64,000 nt of DNA from Nitrospira sp. (GTDB taxonomy: Bacteria; Nitrospirota; Nitrospiria; Nitrospirales; Nitrospiraceae), in NCBI GenBank assembly GCA_029194665.1, contig JARFXO010000005.1, forward strand, positions 124,001-188,000, written 5' to 3'. The translations under genes and the position numbers were made by a program. Below the pieces are notes generated by a model. It worked only from the letters and a program-made list of their open reading frames with translations, ran no database searches and was not told where the DNA came from. Shown piece after piece: positions 1 through 9,040 of the stretch; positions within the stretch are counted from its first letter, which is position 1, and every line of letters starts with the position of its first letter.

Positions 1-1392
1 GTCGGCCCCGGGGCTGTCCGTCATACTATTCGGAGGGCTGAATGAGGCGGCACTCGTGAAGCCCCACGTATTGTTGGTCCCCCCGGTGACATACCCGAGG
101 CTGGTCGGATCTGAATCAAAGGTATGGAACAGCACATTCGTGACGTTTGATGTGGGCTTTGTGCTGTTGATCCTGACTCCTGGCGCCGCCACCTGAACCG
201 TGGTGGACCCGAAATTAGAAAAGCTCGCCAGCTCATCATTCTGATCCGTCGCGGCCACGGCGATCACATTCTCGAGGGCAGCCTTCTGTTGCCCTTCACA
301 TACCGACGGAGCACTGAAATTTGCGGGGAAACTCGGGACGTTGTCGTTATCCGATTTCTCATTTCCTGCCGCTGCAACAACAAGCACCCCTGCTGCATGC
401 GCAGCACTCACCGCATCATATTGAGCAAGACTACAAGGCCCGCTGAAACTCGCGTTGATGACACGTGCCCCTCTGGCGACAGCATAGTGGACCGAGCTGA
501 GAATGGCTGACGAGGGTAGACCACCCACTCCCCCTGCTTTCAGGGCCATCAGTCCGGCGGTCCACATGACGCCCGTCACGCCGGTGGCATTGTTCCCTCT
601 CGCAGCGATGGTCCCGGCAACGTGAGTCCCATGACCGGGGTTGACAGCTGGTTGGAGCTCGTCGTGCCGTGGGGTCAGGGCAACAGGGTCCATCGGGTCG
701 CTGTCGTTCATGGAGAAATCCCATCCATGCACATCGTCTACCAGGCCGTTTCCATCGTCATCGACTCCATTCGCCGGGATTTCTCCCGGATTCGTCCAGA
801 TGTTCGGGGCCAGATCTGGATGGTCGTAGGCAATGCCTGAATCGATGACTGCGATAATCACGTTTGGGCTCCCCGTGCTGATATCCCAGGCCTCCGGCGC
901 ATCGATGTCGGCATCTGCCGTTCCTGCTGTTCCGTTCACAGCTTGACCGGTGTTATGGAGGCCCCATAACGTGCCGAACTGGGCATCGTTGGGAATGGCC
1001 TTTGGCCAGTAGAGATAATTTGGTTCGGCATATTCAACAGCGGGATTACTTCGGTACTTCTGGACCGCATCGTTGACTGATAAGGCACCTGCCAATTTGT
1101 ACCGGTGAATCGTCTTGCCCGTCACAGATAACGCGCTGAGTTCATGGGTGCTCACACTCGCATTCAGAGACGCGATGGCCGACGAGGACGTGTCGTCCCT
1201 GAATTTGACGAGCACCTCTCCTGGTACATATTGCGCCGGGTGACGTGCTTCCCCTGATAACAAGGTCATTCCGCTGGATGCCTGTTTCTGCTCCGCATGA
1301 ACCAAGCGAGCTTCCGGCATGAGTCCCGACAATGCAACGCCGAATGTTGCTATTCCTAGGATCGCCCCGCCGCAATAGCGGGTCATTCTCAT
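1..1392 (-). CDS. S8 (subtilisin/thermitase-like) serine protease, 3' end beyond window
   Basis: Secreted subtilase that would cleave proteins outside the cytoplasm. I translated 464 codons from ATG at 1392 to the window edge without a stop. A signal-like N-terminus (residues 1-33) is followed by a fervidolysin-type prodomain with PGEVLVKF near residue 57 and VEYAEPNY near 119. The catalytic Asp is D184 (AVIDSG) and the catalytic His is H254 (GHGTHVAG). An AGN oxyanion region and an APGV segment follow. The catalytic Ser motif (GTSMA) was not reached: about 40 residues with a TFDSDP stretch follow APGV, which may be an insert, so Ser presumably lies outside the window. The start is 4 nt after the stop of the upstream prodomain-like gene, so the two are probably co-transcribed. 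Family is certain; substrate is unknown. Confidence 0.92.
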   Translation of the reverse strand, partial: MRMTRYCGGAILGIATFGVALSGLMPEARLVHAEQKQASSGMTLLSGEARHPAQYVPGEVLVKFRDDTSSSAIASLNASVSTHELSALSVTGKTIHRYKLAGALSVNDAVQKYRSNPAVEYAEPNYLYWPKAIPNDAQFGTLWGLHNTGQAVNGTAGTADADIDAPEAWDISTGSPNVIIAVIDSGIAYDHPDLAPNIWTNPGEIPANGVDDDGNGLVDDVHGWDFSMNDSDPMDPVALTPRHDELQPAVNPGHGTHVAGTIAARGNNATGVTGVMWTAGLMALKAGGVGGLPSSAILSSVHYAVARGARVINASFSGPCSLAQYDAVSAAHAAGVLVVAAAGNEKSDNDNVPSFPANFSAPSVCEGQQKAALENVIAVAATDQNDELASFSNFGSTTVQVAAPGVRINSTKPTSNVTNVLFHTFDSDPTSLGYVTGGTNNTWGFTSAASFSPPNSMTDSPGAD

Positions 1393-1396
1393 CACC

Positions 1397-1786
1397 CTAC
1401 TTCTGCGATTTGTACCGATAATTGGGTTCCGCATACTCGACCTCCTGATATGAAGAGAGCTGGTTAATCGCAGATTCAACCGACCGATCGTCCAAGATCC
1501 TGACGTGATAGAGGCGTCCAGGTTGAATTTCAGCGATCACGTCGATCCTGTTATCCTTGAGGATGGACGCGATCCTTTCCCGTGAAATCCCGTCCTTGAA
1601 CTTGACCAACAGTTCGGACGGGATGAATCGTGGTGACGGGGATTTCATAGGGGATTCGAAGGTATCCGTCGTTGTCGCGTTCTGGTTCGTTGCATCACAG
1701 GATGTGGAGAAGCACATAGCCGACACACACATCATAATGATGACAAGTTGTGCCGTTCGAGCGGACAAAACCGACAAACAAATCAT
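1397..1786 (-). CDS. small lipoprotein resembling a free-standing subtilase prodomain
   Basis: 129 residues. The N-terminus is hydrophobic and ends in a lipobox-like FSTSC around residues 26-30, suggesting an exported lipoprotein. The rest reads like the prodomain of the adjacent protease: PSELLVKFKDGIS matches PGEVLVKFRDDTS of the neighbour, and both end in VEYAEPNY. There is no catalytic domain. The stop is 4 nt before the protease start. By analogy with I9-type propeptides it could act in trans as a chaperone or inhibitor of the S8 enzyme, which also has its own cis prodomain. That role is inference. It could instead be the leftover 5' end of a second protease gene, although the reading frame ends cleanly and the signal peptide is intact. 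Confidence 0.75.
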   Translation of the reverse strand: MICLSVLSARTAQLVIIMMCVSAMCFSTSCDATNQNATTTDTFESPMKSPSPRFIPSELLVKFKDGISRERIASILKDNRIDVIAEIQPGRLYHVRILDDRSVESAINQLSSYQEVEYAEPNYRYKSQK

Positions 1787-1896
1787 CGCAGTCTCTCTCT
1801 GAAATAGGCCCGCGCGTTACATATCTGCAGGGGTTCTTGTATGCTGTTTGACGGTAGATTGAGCGGTGTGCAGTAGCAGCGCTGCTCTTCCGAAGA

Positions 1897-2415
1897 TCAG
1901 TCCGTCCTTGCAGTGGGCCGTTCCACTTTTTGATGAACCCACGTTGAGGGAGTTGCAATGCCGGAAACAAAGGATTGGCCGAAGCCGAGCACAAAGTGCG
2001 CGTCTTCCAACCGCAATTCCCAAAGAGCAAAATCACCAAAGCCGAACATCATCTCGGCTTGAGGAAACCGCAACAAATATCGCTCCTTGATATCGCGATA
2101 CGACGGTGCATCGGGTGGCAATAGCACGGCCTCACCTTGCAGATTCAGTCGCCTCAACTCAAAAGGATTTTTGCCAGGCCCGTCCGTTTCGGCGATAAAC
2201 AGCGACACATGGGGATCCGCCAGCAGATGCTGCGTATGAAGCGCCAATCGGCTGAGGTGCAGATACACCCGAGTCCAGTCCTTTCCAAATACGTATGGGA
2301 CGTGCGATCCAAAAGGCCGTCCATTCCGCATCGTGAGCAGCACGGCTGTGCGAGTATCTTGTATGAGTGCCGACCATGTCCGTTGTACCTCATGACTCGT
2401 GAGTGCCTGAGCCAT
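1897..2415 (-). CDS. HugZ-like pyridoxamine 5'-phosphate oxidase-fold protein
   Basis: About 172 residues from ATG 2415 (MAQALTSHE); a longer in-frame start at 2478 adds a stretch with no family similarity. The split-barrel flavin-binding fold is recognised from the order RTAVLLTMRNGRPFGSHVPY, then HLSRLALHTQHLLADPHVSLF, then LNLQGEAV, typical of the HugZ/PNPOx-like family that binds FMN, F420 or heme. No residues I can see decide which cofactor is used. It is cytoplasmic. It lies 110 nt downstream of the prodomain/protease pair's promoter side and is transcribed in the same direction, but with no obvious link to it. Function beyond redox or cofactor binding is not assignable. Confidence 0.75.
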   Translation of the reverse strand: MAQALTSHEVQRTWSALIQDTRTAVLLTMRNGRPFGSHVPYVFGKDWTRVYLHLSRLALHTQHLLADPHVSLFIAETDGPGKNPFELRRLNLQGEAVLLPPDAPSYRDIKERYLLRFPQAEMMFGFGDFALWELRLEDAHFVLGFGQSFVSGIATPSTWVHQKVERPTARTD

Positions 2416-2883
2416 TGCCCATCTTTCAAAAATTGTAGAGAGGGTGAACACCCTGCACGTTACGGCTTCAAACGTCAAGAGGGATATCGCCGGATTTTCG
2501 TCAATCGAATGAGGAGCGACACATTAGTTTTCTTGACTGATTCGCAGCTGAGGCCTATCGTACATAGGTGGGAGGAGTTAACGCCCCGAGGGAATATGGT
2601 TCAACAGGAGATCGAGCGTGAGGATGGTGTGCAGGCCCAGCTTGTACTGGGAAGCCTAAAGTCCTCCCAAGATCTCCGCCGTACCTGATCATCCTCGGTT
2701 AGGTGCGTGCTCCTCCCACCTTAACGTCCGATCCAACTCCCACTCCAATCCCGGGCTTCTTTTCTGGTTTCGATCGAGTGCCGGCTATGCACGGATGCCA
2801 GGGTACGCCCAGGCATAAACGCGACCGCCTGCTATACTTTTGGCAATTACAACATCATTTGGATACTGAGGGCATCTCACAAT
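2416..2883. other. intergenic region, no gene recognised
   Basis: The reading frames here on the plus strand are antisense extensions over the PNPOx-like gene and show no family features. Nothing repeated or RNA-like was recognised. It probably holds divergent promoters for the PNPOx-like gene and for the DUF4124 gene that starts at 2884. Confidence 0.4.
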
Positions 2884-3438
2884 ATGAAAGCTTTCATCCT
2901 GGGCCTCATGAGCGGTCTTCTGTTCTGGCCGGTTATCGGATTCGCAGACCTCTATAAATGGACCGATGATCAAGGGAATCTCCATATCACCGATATGCCG
3001 CCCGCTTCGGCACAAAGGAAGTCGGCGACCACTGTGGCGCCGGTTCCTCGATCCGCATCACCGAAGAAGGCCGCAGTTCGGCCGACCTTGGCTGAACGAG
3101 CCCAAGCTCAAATCCATCCTGTGCCTGGCTCTTCAAGCCCTTCTCCCTCAACCGAAGAGGTCCTTGTTCAACAGCCCATGCAGGGTTTGAGTCCGAACCG
3201 GGCAACGCTGACGAGTTCATGGCAAGTCTTCGACAGTACGCAGATGAATGCCAAGGCTCCCGTTCGGCAGTGGAAGGATGAGCGGGGTGTTGAGCACTTC
3301 GGCGATGTCTTGCCGGCAACTCCGGGCAGCTCAGAAGCTGCGCCAAAGATGAAAGACGTTTCTGTCTCACATTCTAAACGTAGGGTCAAGGAGCGCGCGA
3401 CCGTTGCACCTCGGGCACGCCATCAATCGGCTGAATGA
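2884..3438 (+). CDS. DUF4124-domain exported protein
   Basis: 184 residues with a clear signal peptide (MKAFILGLMSGLLFWPVIGFA, cleavage near residue 21). A DUF4124 motif follows at once (DLYKWTDDQGNLHITDMPP), and a second, shorter copy lies near residue 123 (RQWKDERGVEHFGDVLP). The linker and C-terminus are basic and rich in Ser, Pro and Ala. DUF4124 proteins are periplasmic or envelope proteins of unknown biochemical role. The next gene, a WD40 protein, starts 10 nt after the stop, so the two probably form an operon and may work together at the envelope. No catalytic residues are visible. Confidence 0.85.
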   Translation: MKAFILGLMSGLLFWPVIGFADLYKWTDDQGNLHITDMPPASAQRKSATTVAPVPRSASPKKAAVRPTLAERAQAQIHPVPGSSSPSPSTEEVLVQQPMQGLSPNRATLTSSWQVFDSTQMNAKAPVRQWKDERGVEHFGDVLPATPGSSEAAPKMKDVSVSHSKRRVKERATVAPRARHQSAE

Positions 3439-3448
3439 AGCGAAGGCC

Positions 3449-5692
3449 ATGAATAGTTGGAAACCGTATAAGCAGATGGTGAGGATCATCTTTGTGGCCG
3501 TCTCCTTCCTTGCCGTCTCATCGATTCAGGATGCGGCTGGTTACTTCGACAAAACTCCTACTGCATTCTCTGAGGATGGGCGGCTCTTCCTGGTCCAAAC
3601 GGATGAACTGGTTATCTGGGATCTAGAGACGAAAATGCTTGTGGCGAAGATTCCAGGCCTGCACTGTCAGCAGATCGCGTTGCTGAAACAGGAGGGATGG
3701 CTGCTCTGTGTGGAGCACAGCGTCACCATCTACGATTGGAAGAACCGAGTCTCAGTGGCCACCATTCCGCCGGAATCGCAGCAGCCCGATAGCCTGCTGG
3801 CCTATTCGAAAGAGACCGATCGGATGATTCTCCGCCACGGGAATGAGGCCGTGTCCGTCTGGCAGCTGGGGAAAAAGCTCGTGCCCCTCAAGCATATTGC
3901 GCTGGAGGGGAAGGCCGAGATCTCTTCCGTGGCCGCCTCGCCCGATACGAAGCTGGTGGCGATTGCCCAGGGCCACACCATTCACCTGCACGACCTCAGT
4001 GGGACAACCATTCGTGAGGTGGCCATTGCAGACGGTAAACCGCGTGATCTCCTCTTTGCACCCGAAAGTTCTCGTTTGGCGGCGAGCGTGGGCAACATGA
4101 TTCTCCTGATCGATCCGGTGGATGCGTCAATAGCCACGCGCGCAACATTGACGAGTGCTGAAGGGACGGCAGGCCCTCTCACTCCAGAGAGCTTTTCGCG
4201 AGACGGTCATCGTTTGGTGGCAGCCAACGGAGAATGGAGCTATGCGCTTTTCAATACTGATACGGGTGAATTGGTGGCTTTGACCGAGCTTACCAATGCA
4301 GTTCCAGGGCGCGGGATGCGCTCACCGACACAGCTTCGTGCCGTCGACATTGCTGCCGATGCAGATCTCTTGGTCGGGCAACCGGAGCATCTCCACACGT
4401 TACAGATCTGGGATCTACAAACTGGAGCGATGTTGCCGGACCTGTGCGGAGATGATTGCCGCGGTATGGACACCCGCGTTTCGTTACTCAAATGGTCTCC
4501 GACCGGGTCGAAGATCGTGGTCGGGATGCAGGGAGGCCTCAACCCCGATGTGGATGGAAAGATATCGGTTTGGGATGTTCACTCCCGTTCTCCGGAATTG
4601 GTGCTGGACCCAGGCCAACCTCAGGCCAAGGTATTGGCGAAACGAGCGACTCCACAGACGCCCATTACGCTGGCGCCTTCCACCTCGATTGCAGGGCCGA
4701 CTTTCGTTCATGCAGGGGCTTTGCGCGCAGTGGCGACGTCTCCCAGTGCGAATCTGCTCGTCACGAGCGGCGACGATGGATTGCTGAAAATATGGGACCC
4801 GGGGCAGGGGACCCTCTTGCGTCAACTGGCATTGTCTGCTGCGGCACATGCGCTGGCGTTCAGCGCCGACGGCGCAATCCTGGCGGCTGGTACCATGAAA
4901 GGAGACGTACGTCTGTGGGAAACTAAGACCTGGCGTGAGTTCTTGCCCTATTCAAGCGGGCAAGGTCGAATCAACGCGCTGCAATTTCTTCCAGGCAATC
5001 GATTTCTGGTCGTGGCGACCGGACTACCAAAAGTCTTCGTCGTTGATATTGTCACCCAATCGGCCGTCAGAGAGCTCGTGCATACCAGCTCCTCCCAGGT
5101 GTGCGATGCAAAGGGATGTGTCACGACACGAGCTGCGCAGGGAGAGGTGGTTGAGGCGCTGAGCCTCCTGGACGGAAGCCCTTTCCTGGTGACCATCTCG
5201 CGTACGGGCCGTGTGGTCTGGGATGTCACGACCTGGCGCATGGTTGAGAAGCTCGCTGGGCTGCCAGAGACCTGGTCCGGTCTGGGATGGAAACGGCCCT
5301 TTGTCTGGACGACGACTCGTTCCCGTGATCTCCAAGCCTTGACCCTTGCTGTTTGGGATACGAAGAGGAATAGAGTCCTGGCACGTTTGGATACCTTCAC
5401 TCAGCGGGATACAGAAATTGATGATGGGCCGGCCGTGGCGTTAGGGGCAACAATGGCTGTCGACCCATTGCATCGATGGGCTGCTACCAGAGTTGGAGAA
5501 CATATTTCAATCTGGGACCTCTCAGTACAGGAAAAACGAAAGGCGTTCCATGTCAAAACTCCGTATCATCTCCATTGGACGAGCGACGGAAAATATTTGA
5601 TCGTGGCCACCCTCAACCGAAAAATCCTCGTTTGGTCAGCCGAGACCATGGAACCGGCGCACTATCTGCGAGATCCTTCCGTGACCCGCTAG
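3449..5692 (+). CDS. exported WD40-repeat protein
   Basis: About 747 residues from ATG 3449; an upstream in-frame ATG at 3404 overlaps the preceding gene and is less likely. A hydrophobic segment (residues 10-25, IIFVAVSFLAVSS) looks like a signal peptide or anchor. The rest is a series of WD40-type blades with repeated endings such as LVIWDLET, LQIWDLQTG, ISVWDVHS, LKIWDPGQG, VRLWETKTW, VVWDVTTW and ISIWDLSV, enough for one or two beta-propellers. WD40 propellers are protein-binding scaffolds; the partner is unknown. It follows the DUF4124 gene by 10 nt, which suggests an envelope complex. No enzymatic domain is seen. Confidence 0.9.
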   Translation: MNSWKPYKQMVRIIFVAVSFLAVSSIQDAAGYFDKTPTAFSEDGRLFLVQTDELVIWDLETKMLVAKIPGLHCQQIALLKQEGWLLCVEHSVTIYDWKNRVSVATIPPESQQPDSLLAYSKETDRMILRHGNEAVSVWQLGKKLVPLKHIALEGKAEISSVAASPDTKLVAIAQGHTIHLHDLSGTTIREVAIADGKPRDLLFAPESSRLAASVGNMILLIDPVDASIATRATLTSAEGTAGPLTPESFSRDGHRLVAANGEWSYALFNTDTGELVALTELTNAVPGRGMRSPTQLRAVDIAADADLLVGQPEHLHTLQIWDLQTGAMLPDLCGDDCRGMDTRVSLLKWSPTGSKIVVGMQGGLNPDVDGKISVWDVHSRSPELVLDPGQPQAKVLAKRATPQTPITLAPSTSIAGPTFVHAGALRAVATSPSANLLVTSGDDGLLKIWDPGQGTLLRQLALSAAAHALAFSADGAILAAGTMKGDVRLWETKTWREFLPYSSGQGRINALQFLPGNRFLVVATGLPKVFVVDIVTQSAVRELVHTSSSQVCDAKGCVTTRAAQGEVVEALSLLDGSPFLVTISRTGRVVWDVTTWRMVEKLAGLPETWSGLGWKRPFVWTTTRSRDLQALTLAVWDTKRNRVLARLDTFTQRDTEIDDGPAVALGATMAVDPLHRWAATRVGEHISIWDLSVQEKRKAFHVKTPYHLHWTSDGKYLIVATLNRKILVWSAETMEPAHYLRDPSVTR

Positions 5693-5808
5693 GGAAATTC
5701 GTTCCGCCCACAGGTCTGTTATTGTTCCTGTCCTTCACCATCTGGTCCATTGTATCCGCGATAAGATTTGTGGTACCAAACAATCAAGGTTTGTTTGTGA
5801 GAGGGTGA

Positions 5809-7899
5809 ATGGCAAAGCAAAAAGAATCCGCGTCAGAGACTGTATCGAAATCTTCCGCTGCTCAAGCAACCCCTGAACCAGCTGCAAAGACGAAAGCCGC
5901 AGCCAAGCCGGCGGAACGGGTCACTGCGGTCGAGATGGGGGCGCGCCAGCGGGAAATCTCCGTCTCAGAGTTTTTCACGAAGAACCGGCACCTGCTCGGT
6001 TTCGATAATCCGCGCAAGGCACTCTTGACCTGCGTCAAGGAAGCGGTCGACAACGCGCTCGATGCCTGCGAGGAGGCCGGCATTCTTCCGGATGTGACGG
6101 TCAAGCTGGAGGTGGTGTCGAACGGCGAGCCGGTAGCGCCCAGCCAAGCAAGCAGGTTTCGTATCACGGTCACCGACAACGGACCAGGCATCGTTCGCCA
6201 GCAGATCCCCAGGATTTTTGCGAAGCTGCTCTATGGGTCGAAGTTCCATCGGTTGCGGATGAGCCGAGGCCAGCAGGGAATAGGCATCTCCGCTGCCGGG
6301 ATGTACGGACAGCTCACCACCGGGAAGCCGGTGAAAATTATTTCCCGTATCGGTCCTAAAGCCGCCGCCCATTTCTTCGAAGTCCAGATCGACACGAAAA
6401 AGAATGAGCCGCTGGTCCACGAGAATAAGCAGATCGACTGGCAGCAGCCGCGAGGAACCCAAGTCTCGTTGGAAGTCGAGGGCAAATATCAGAAGGGCCG
6501 AGCCTCAGTCGATGAATGGTTGGAGCAGACCTCAATCGCGAATCCCCACGTCAAATTGATCTACCAGACACCCGAAGGCGAGACGAAAGAGTATCCCCGG
6601 ACCTATCATGAGCTGCCGCCTCAACCGCGCGAGATCAAGCCCCATCCCTATGGCATCGAGTTCGGCATGTTGCTCAAGATGTTGCAGGACACAAAGAGCC
6701 ATACGCTCTCCGGGTTTCTCGCCGGCGATTTTTGTCGGGTGTCCCCTCAGTTGGCCGATGAAATCTGCAAGGCGGCGAAAGTCTCGCCCGACGCAAAGCC
6801 TCGTGAACTGAAGGGGCCGGTCGCGGAGACCCTCTATAAGACATTACAAGAAACAAAGATCATGGCGCCGCCGACCAACTGCATTTCACCGATCGGTGAG
6901 AAGGCGATCCTCGCGGGACTCTATAAGCAAATCAAGGGCGAGTTCTACACGGCGGTCAGCCGTCCTCCGGCTGTCTATCGCGGCAATCCGTTCATTATCG
7001 AGGCCGGGCTCGCTTATGGAAATAGGCCTCAGGATCAAAATAAGCCGCAGCAACCTGCCATGCCGAAAGCGGAAGGTGAGCACGAGGAAGATGACTCAGA
7101 GCTCGCGCGCGTGATCCGCTACGCCAATCGAGTACCGCTGTTGTACCAGCAATCGGCCTGTTCGACGTTCAAGGCTGTCCTGAGCACAACCTGGAAAAAC
7201 TACGGCCTGACCCAATCGCGCGGAGCGTTGCCGGGTGGGCCGATGGTGATCTTCGTCCATATGGCGTCGGTTTGGGTTCCTTTTACGAGTGAATCCAAAG
7301 AAGCGATCGCCGACTATGATGAGATTCAAAAGGAGATTACTCTAGCGCTTCGTGAATGCGGCAGGCGGCTGGGCCTCTTCGTTCGGCGACGCGAACGGGC
7401 TGCCAGCGAATTTCGGCGTCGGAATATCTTTGAACTGTACATCGAAGAAGTCGTCGAGGCCTGTAACCGGCTCAAGGGAGGCACGCTGCCGAAAGAAAAG
7501 CTGAAAGGGCAGCTCCAGAAGATTGCCTCCGCCCGCACAGGTGGCCAGAAGACCGACGAAGCGCTGGGGAAGACCGGTGGAGGGCCTGAAGGACTGCCCC
7601 ATTCGATCATCGTGACGGCGGACGGGGTCGAGGGTGAGACCGCATTGGCTACCCAGATCGAGGCCGATCAGGCGGCTGCGGTGCCGACGGCAGAGCCGGA
7701 TTTGCTTGGTGACACAGCGGCAACTGATGCGCCGGCTTCAAAAGAGCAAGTCATCAAGGAGAGTCGCGCGAACAAGTCGCCAAAGGGAGCAAAAGCAAAA
7801 CCTAGTCAGATAGCGCTCTTCGAGGCACCGGACAGACAAGATAGACGAGACAGACCTAATAAACCCATTCGAGTTTCGAAGCCACGCGGAAAGAAATAG
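5809..7899 (+). CDS. top6B: DNA topoisomerase VI subunit B
   Basis: 696-residue ATPase subunit of a type IIB topoisomerase (A2B2 enzyme that passes one duplex through another to relax or decatenate DNA). The GHKL ATPase is clear: N-box KEAVDNALDACE, G1 DNGPGI, and G2-like RGQQGIGISAAGMYG in the first 170 residues. The H2TH and transducer regions follow. The sequence ends in a low-complexity, charged tail from about residue 600, not needed for the core fold, which contains QIALF at residues 667-671, resembling a beta-sliding-clamp-binding pentapeptide (QLxLF). GAGAGGGTGA lies before the ATG. Subunit A follows after a 4-nt gap. Topo VI is mainly archaeal and plant but occurs in scattered bacteria; identity is secure, the clamp idea is inference. 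Confidence 0.97.
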   Translation: MAKQKESASETVSKSSAAQATPEPAAKTKAAAKPAERVTAVEMGARQREISVSEFFTKNRHLLGFDNPRKALLTCVKEAVDNALDACEEAGILPDVTVKLEVVSNGEPVAPSQASRFRITVTDNGPGIVRQQIPRIFAKLLYGSKFHRLRMSRGQQGIGISAAGMYGQLTTGKPVKIISRIGPKAAAHFFEVQIDTKKNEPLVHENKQIDWQQPRGTQVSLEVEGKYQKGRASVDEWLEQTSIANPHVKLIYQTPEGETKEYPRTYHELPPQPREIKPHPYGIEFGMLLKMLQDTKSHTLSGFLAGDFCRVSPQLADEICKAAKVSPDAKPRELKGPVAETLYKTLQETKIMAPPTNCISPIGEKAILAGLYKQIKGEFYTAVSRPPAVYRGNPFIIEAGLAYGNRPQDQNKPQQPAMPKAEGEHEEDDSELARVIRYANRVPLLYQQSACSTFKAVLSTTWKNYGLTQSRGALPGGPMVIFVHMASVWVPFTSESKEAIADYDEIQKEITLALRECGRRLGLFVRRRERAASEFRRRNIFELYIEEVVEACNRLKGGTLPKEKLKGQLQKIASARTGGQKTDEALGKTGGGPEGLPHSIIVTADGVEGETALATQIEADQAAAVPTAEPDLLGDTAATDAPASKEQVIKESRANKSPKGAKAKPSQIALFEAPDRQDRRDRPNKPIRVSKPRGKK

Positions 7900-7903
7900 C
7901 ACC

Positions 7904-9007
7904 ATGGCGAGCAAACAGAAACAAATGACTGTCGTCGAGAAGAAACTAATCGGTCTGGCAGACGTTGTGATCCAAGCGGCAGATCGATCGAAAGACCCGA
8001 CGTTTCAGATCCCGATCCGTGCCCTTTCGAATGTATCCTTCAATGAACGGAAGGGTCTGATCGAGATGGGGAACAAAAAACAGGAGCGGTCGTTTTTCAA
8101 CGTCGGCATGGCGAAGAAATTCATGCAGACGGTACTCGTGGCCGATGCCCTCTCCGAATTGCAGCGGGCTGATCTGACCACGTCCCTTCGAGAAATCTAC
8201 TACCGTACGAAACATACGATCAAAGATTCGCACGAGAACACCTTCGACACACAGGATGAATCCGATCCGGTGATCGAAGATCTAGAAGTCTCCCTCGCCG
8301 CACTCCGGGAGGAGCTGCATGTGCGGGCGGAAAACAGCGGCAGCATCGTCGGGCCGGTGATCTTCGGCGATGACGGCGATCGCGTTGATTGTTCGAAGCT
8401 CGGGAAAGGCGGCTACTCGGTACCGTCGATCGTGGAACCGGAGTATCTGGAAATCCGTCGCTGTACGGCGGATTTTGTATTGCTCGTGGAGAAGGGCACA
8501 CAGTGGAACCGGCTGTCGGAGGACAAGTTCTGGCGACGCTATAACTGCATCCTCCTTACGGGAAACGGTCAGCCTCCCCGAGGTGTGCGGCGCTTGGCGA
8601 GACGTCTCCATGAGGAGCATCGGCTGCCTGTCTATGTCTTGGTCGACAACGATCCCTGGGGCTACTACATCTATTCCGTCGTCAAACAGGGCTCAATCAA
8701 TCTGGCCTTCGAGAGCCAGCGCATGGCCATTCCCAAAGCCAAGTTCATGGGCTTCTCGAGTGCCGACCCGGAGCGGTACGAGCTGCCGCGGAACGTCGGC
8801 ATCAAACTCAACGAGAAAGATATCGCCCGTGCGAAAGAGTTGATGAACTATCAGTGGTTCCAAAAACCGGCCTGGCAGGCTGAGATCAAGCGGATGCTGA
8901 CAAGCGGATTGAAGTACGAGCTCGACGCGCTGGCCAATAAAGACTTCCAGTATCTCACCAAGAAATATCTACCGAAAAAGCTTCAGGAACGGGATTGGCT
9001 CGACTAA
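7904..9007 (+). CDS. top6A: DNA topoisomerase VI subunit A (Spo11-like)
   Basis: 367-residue DNA-cleaving subunit. The winged-helix (CAP-like) domain carries the catalytic tyrosine in LREIYYRTKHT (Y99 or Y100). The Toprim domain supplies metal ligands: Glu in VLLVEKGTQW and two Asp in YVLVDNDPWGYYIYS. Length matches archaeal Top6A. The gene begins 4 nt after top6B, so translation is probably coupled and subunits made in equal amounts. It is more similar to true topo VI A than to the Wadjet JetD branch, as it sits with a full B subunit. The SF2 helicase starts 33 nt downstream. Confidence 0.97.
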   Translation: MASKQKQMTVVEKKLIGLADVVIQAADRSKDPTFQIPIRALSNVSFNERKGLIEMGNKKQERSFFNVGMAKKFMQTVLVADALSELQRADLTTSLREIYYRTKHTIKDSHENTFDTQDESDPVIEDLEVSLAALREELHVRAENSGSIVGPVIFGDDGDRVDCSKLGKGGYSVPSIVEPEYLEIRRCTADFVLLVEKGTQWNRLSEDKFWRRYNCILLTGNGQPPRGVRRLARRLHEEHRLPVYVLVDNDPWGYYIYSVVKQGSINLAFESQRMAIPKAKFMGFSSADPERYELPRNVGIKLNEKDIARAKELMNYQWFQKPAWQAEIKRMLTSGLKYELDALANKDFQYLTKKYLPKKLQERDWLD

Positions 9008-9040
9008 CCCCTTCCTCGAACCGGCAACGACGCACCGGCC

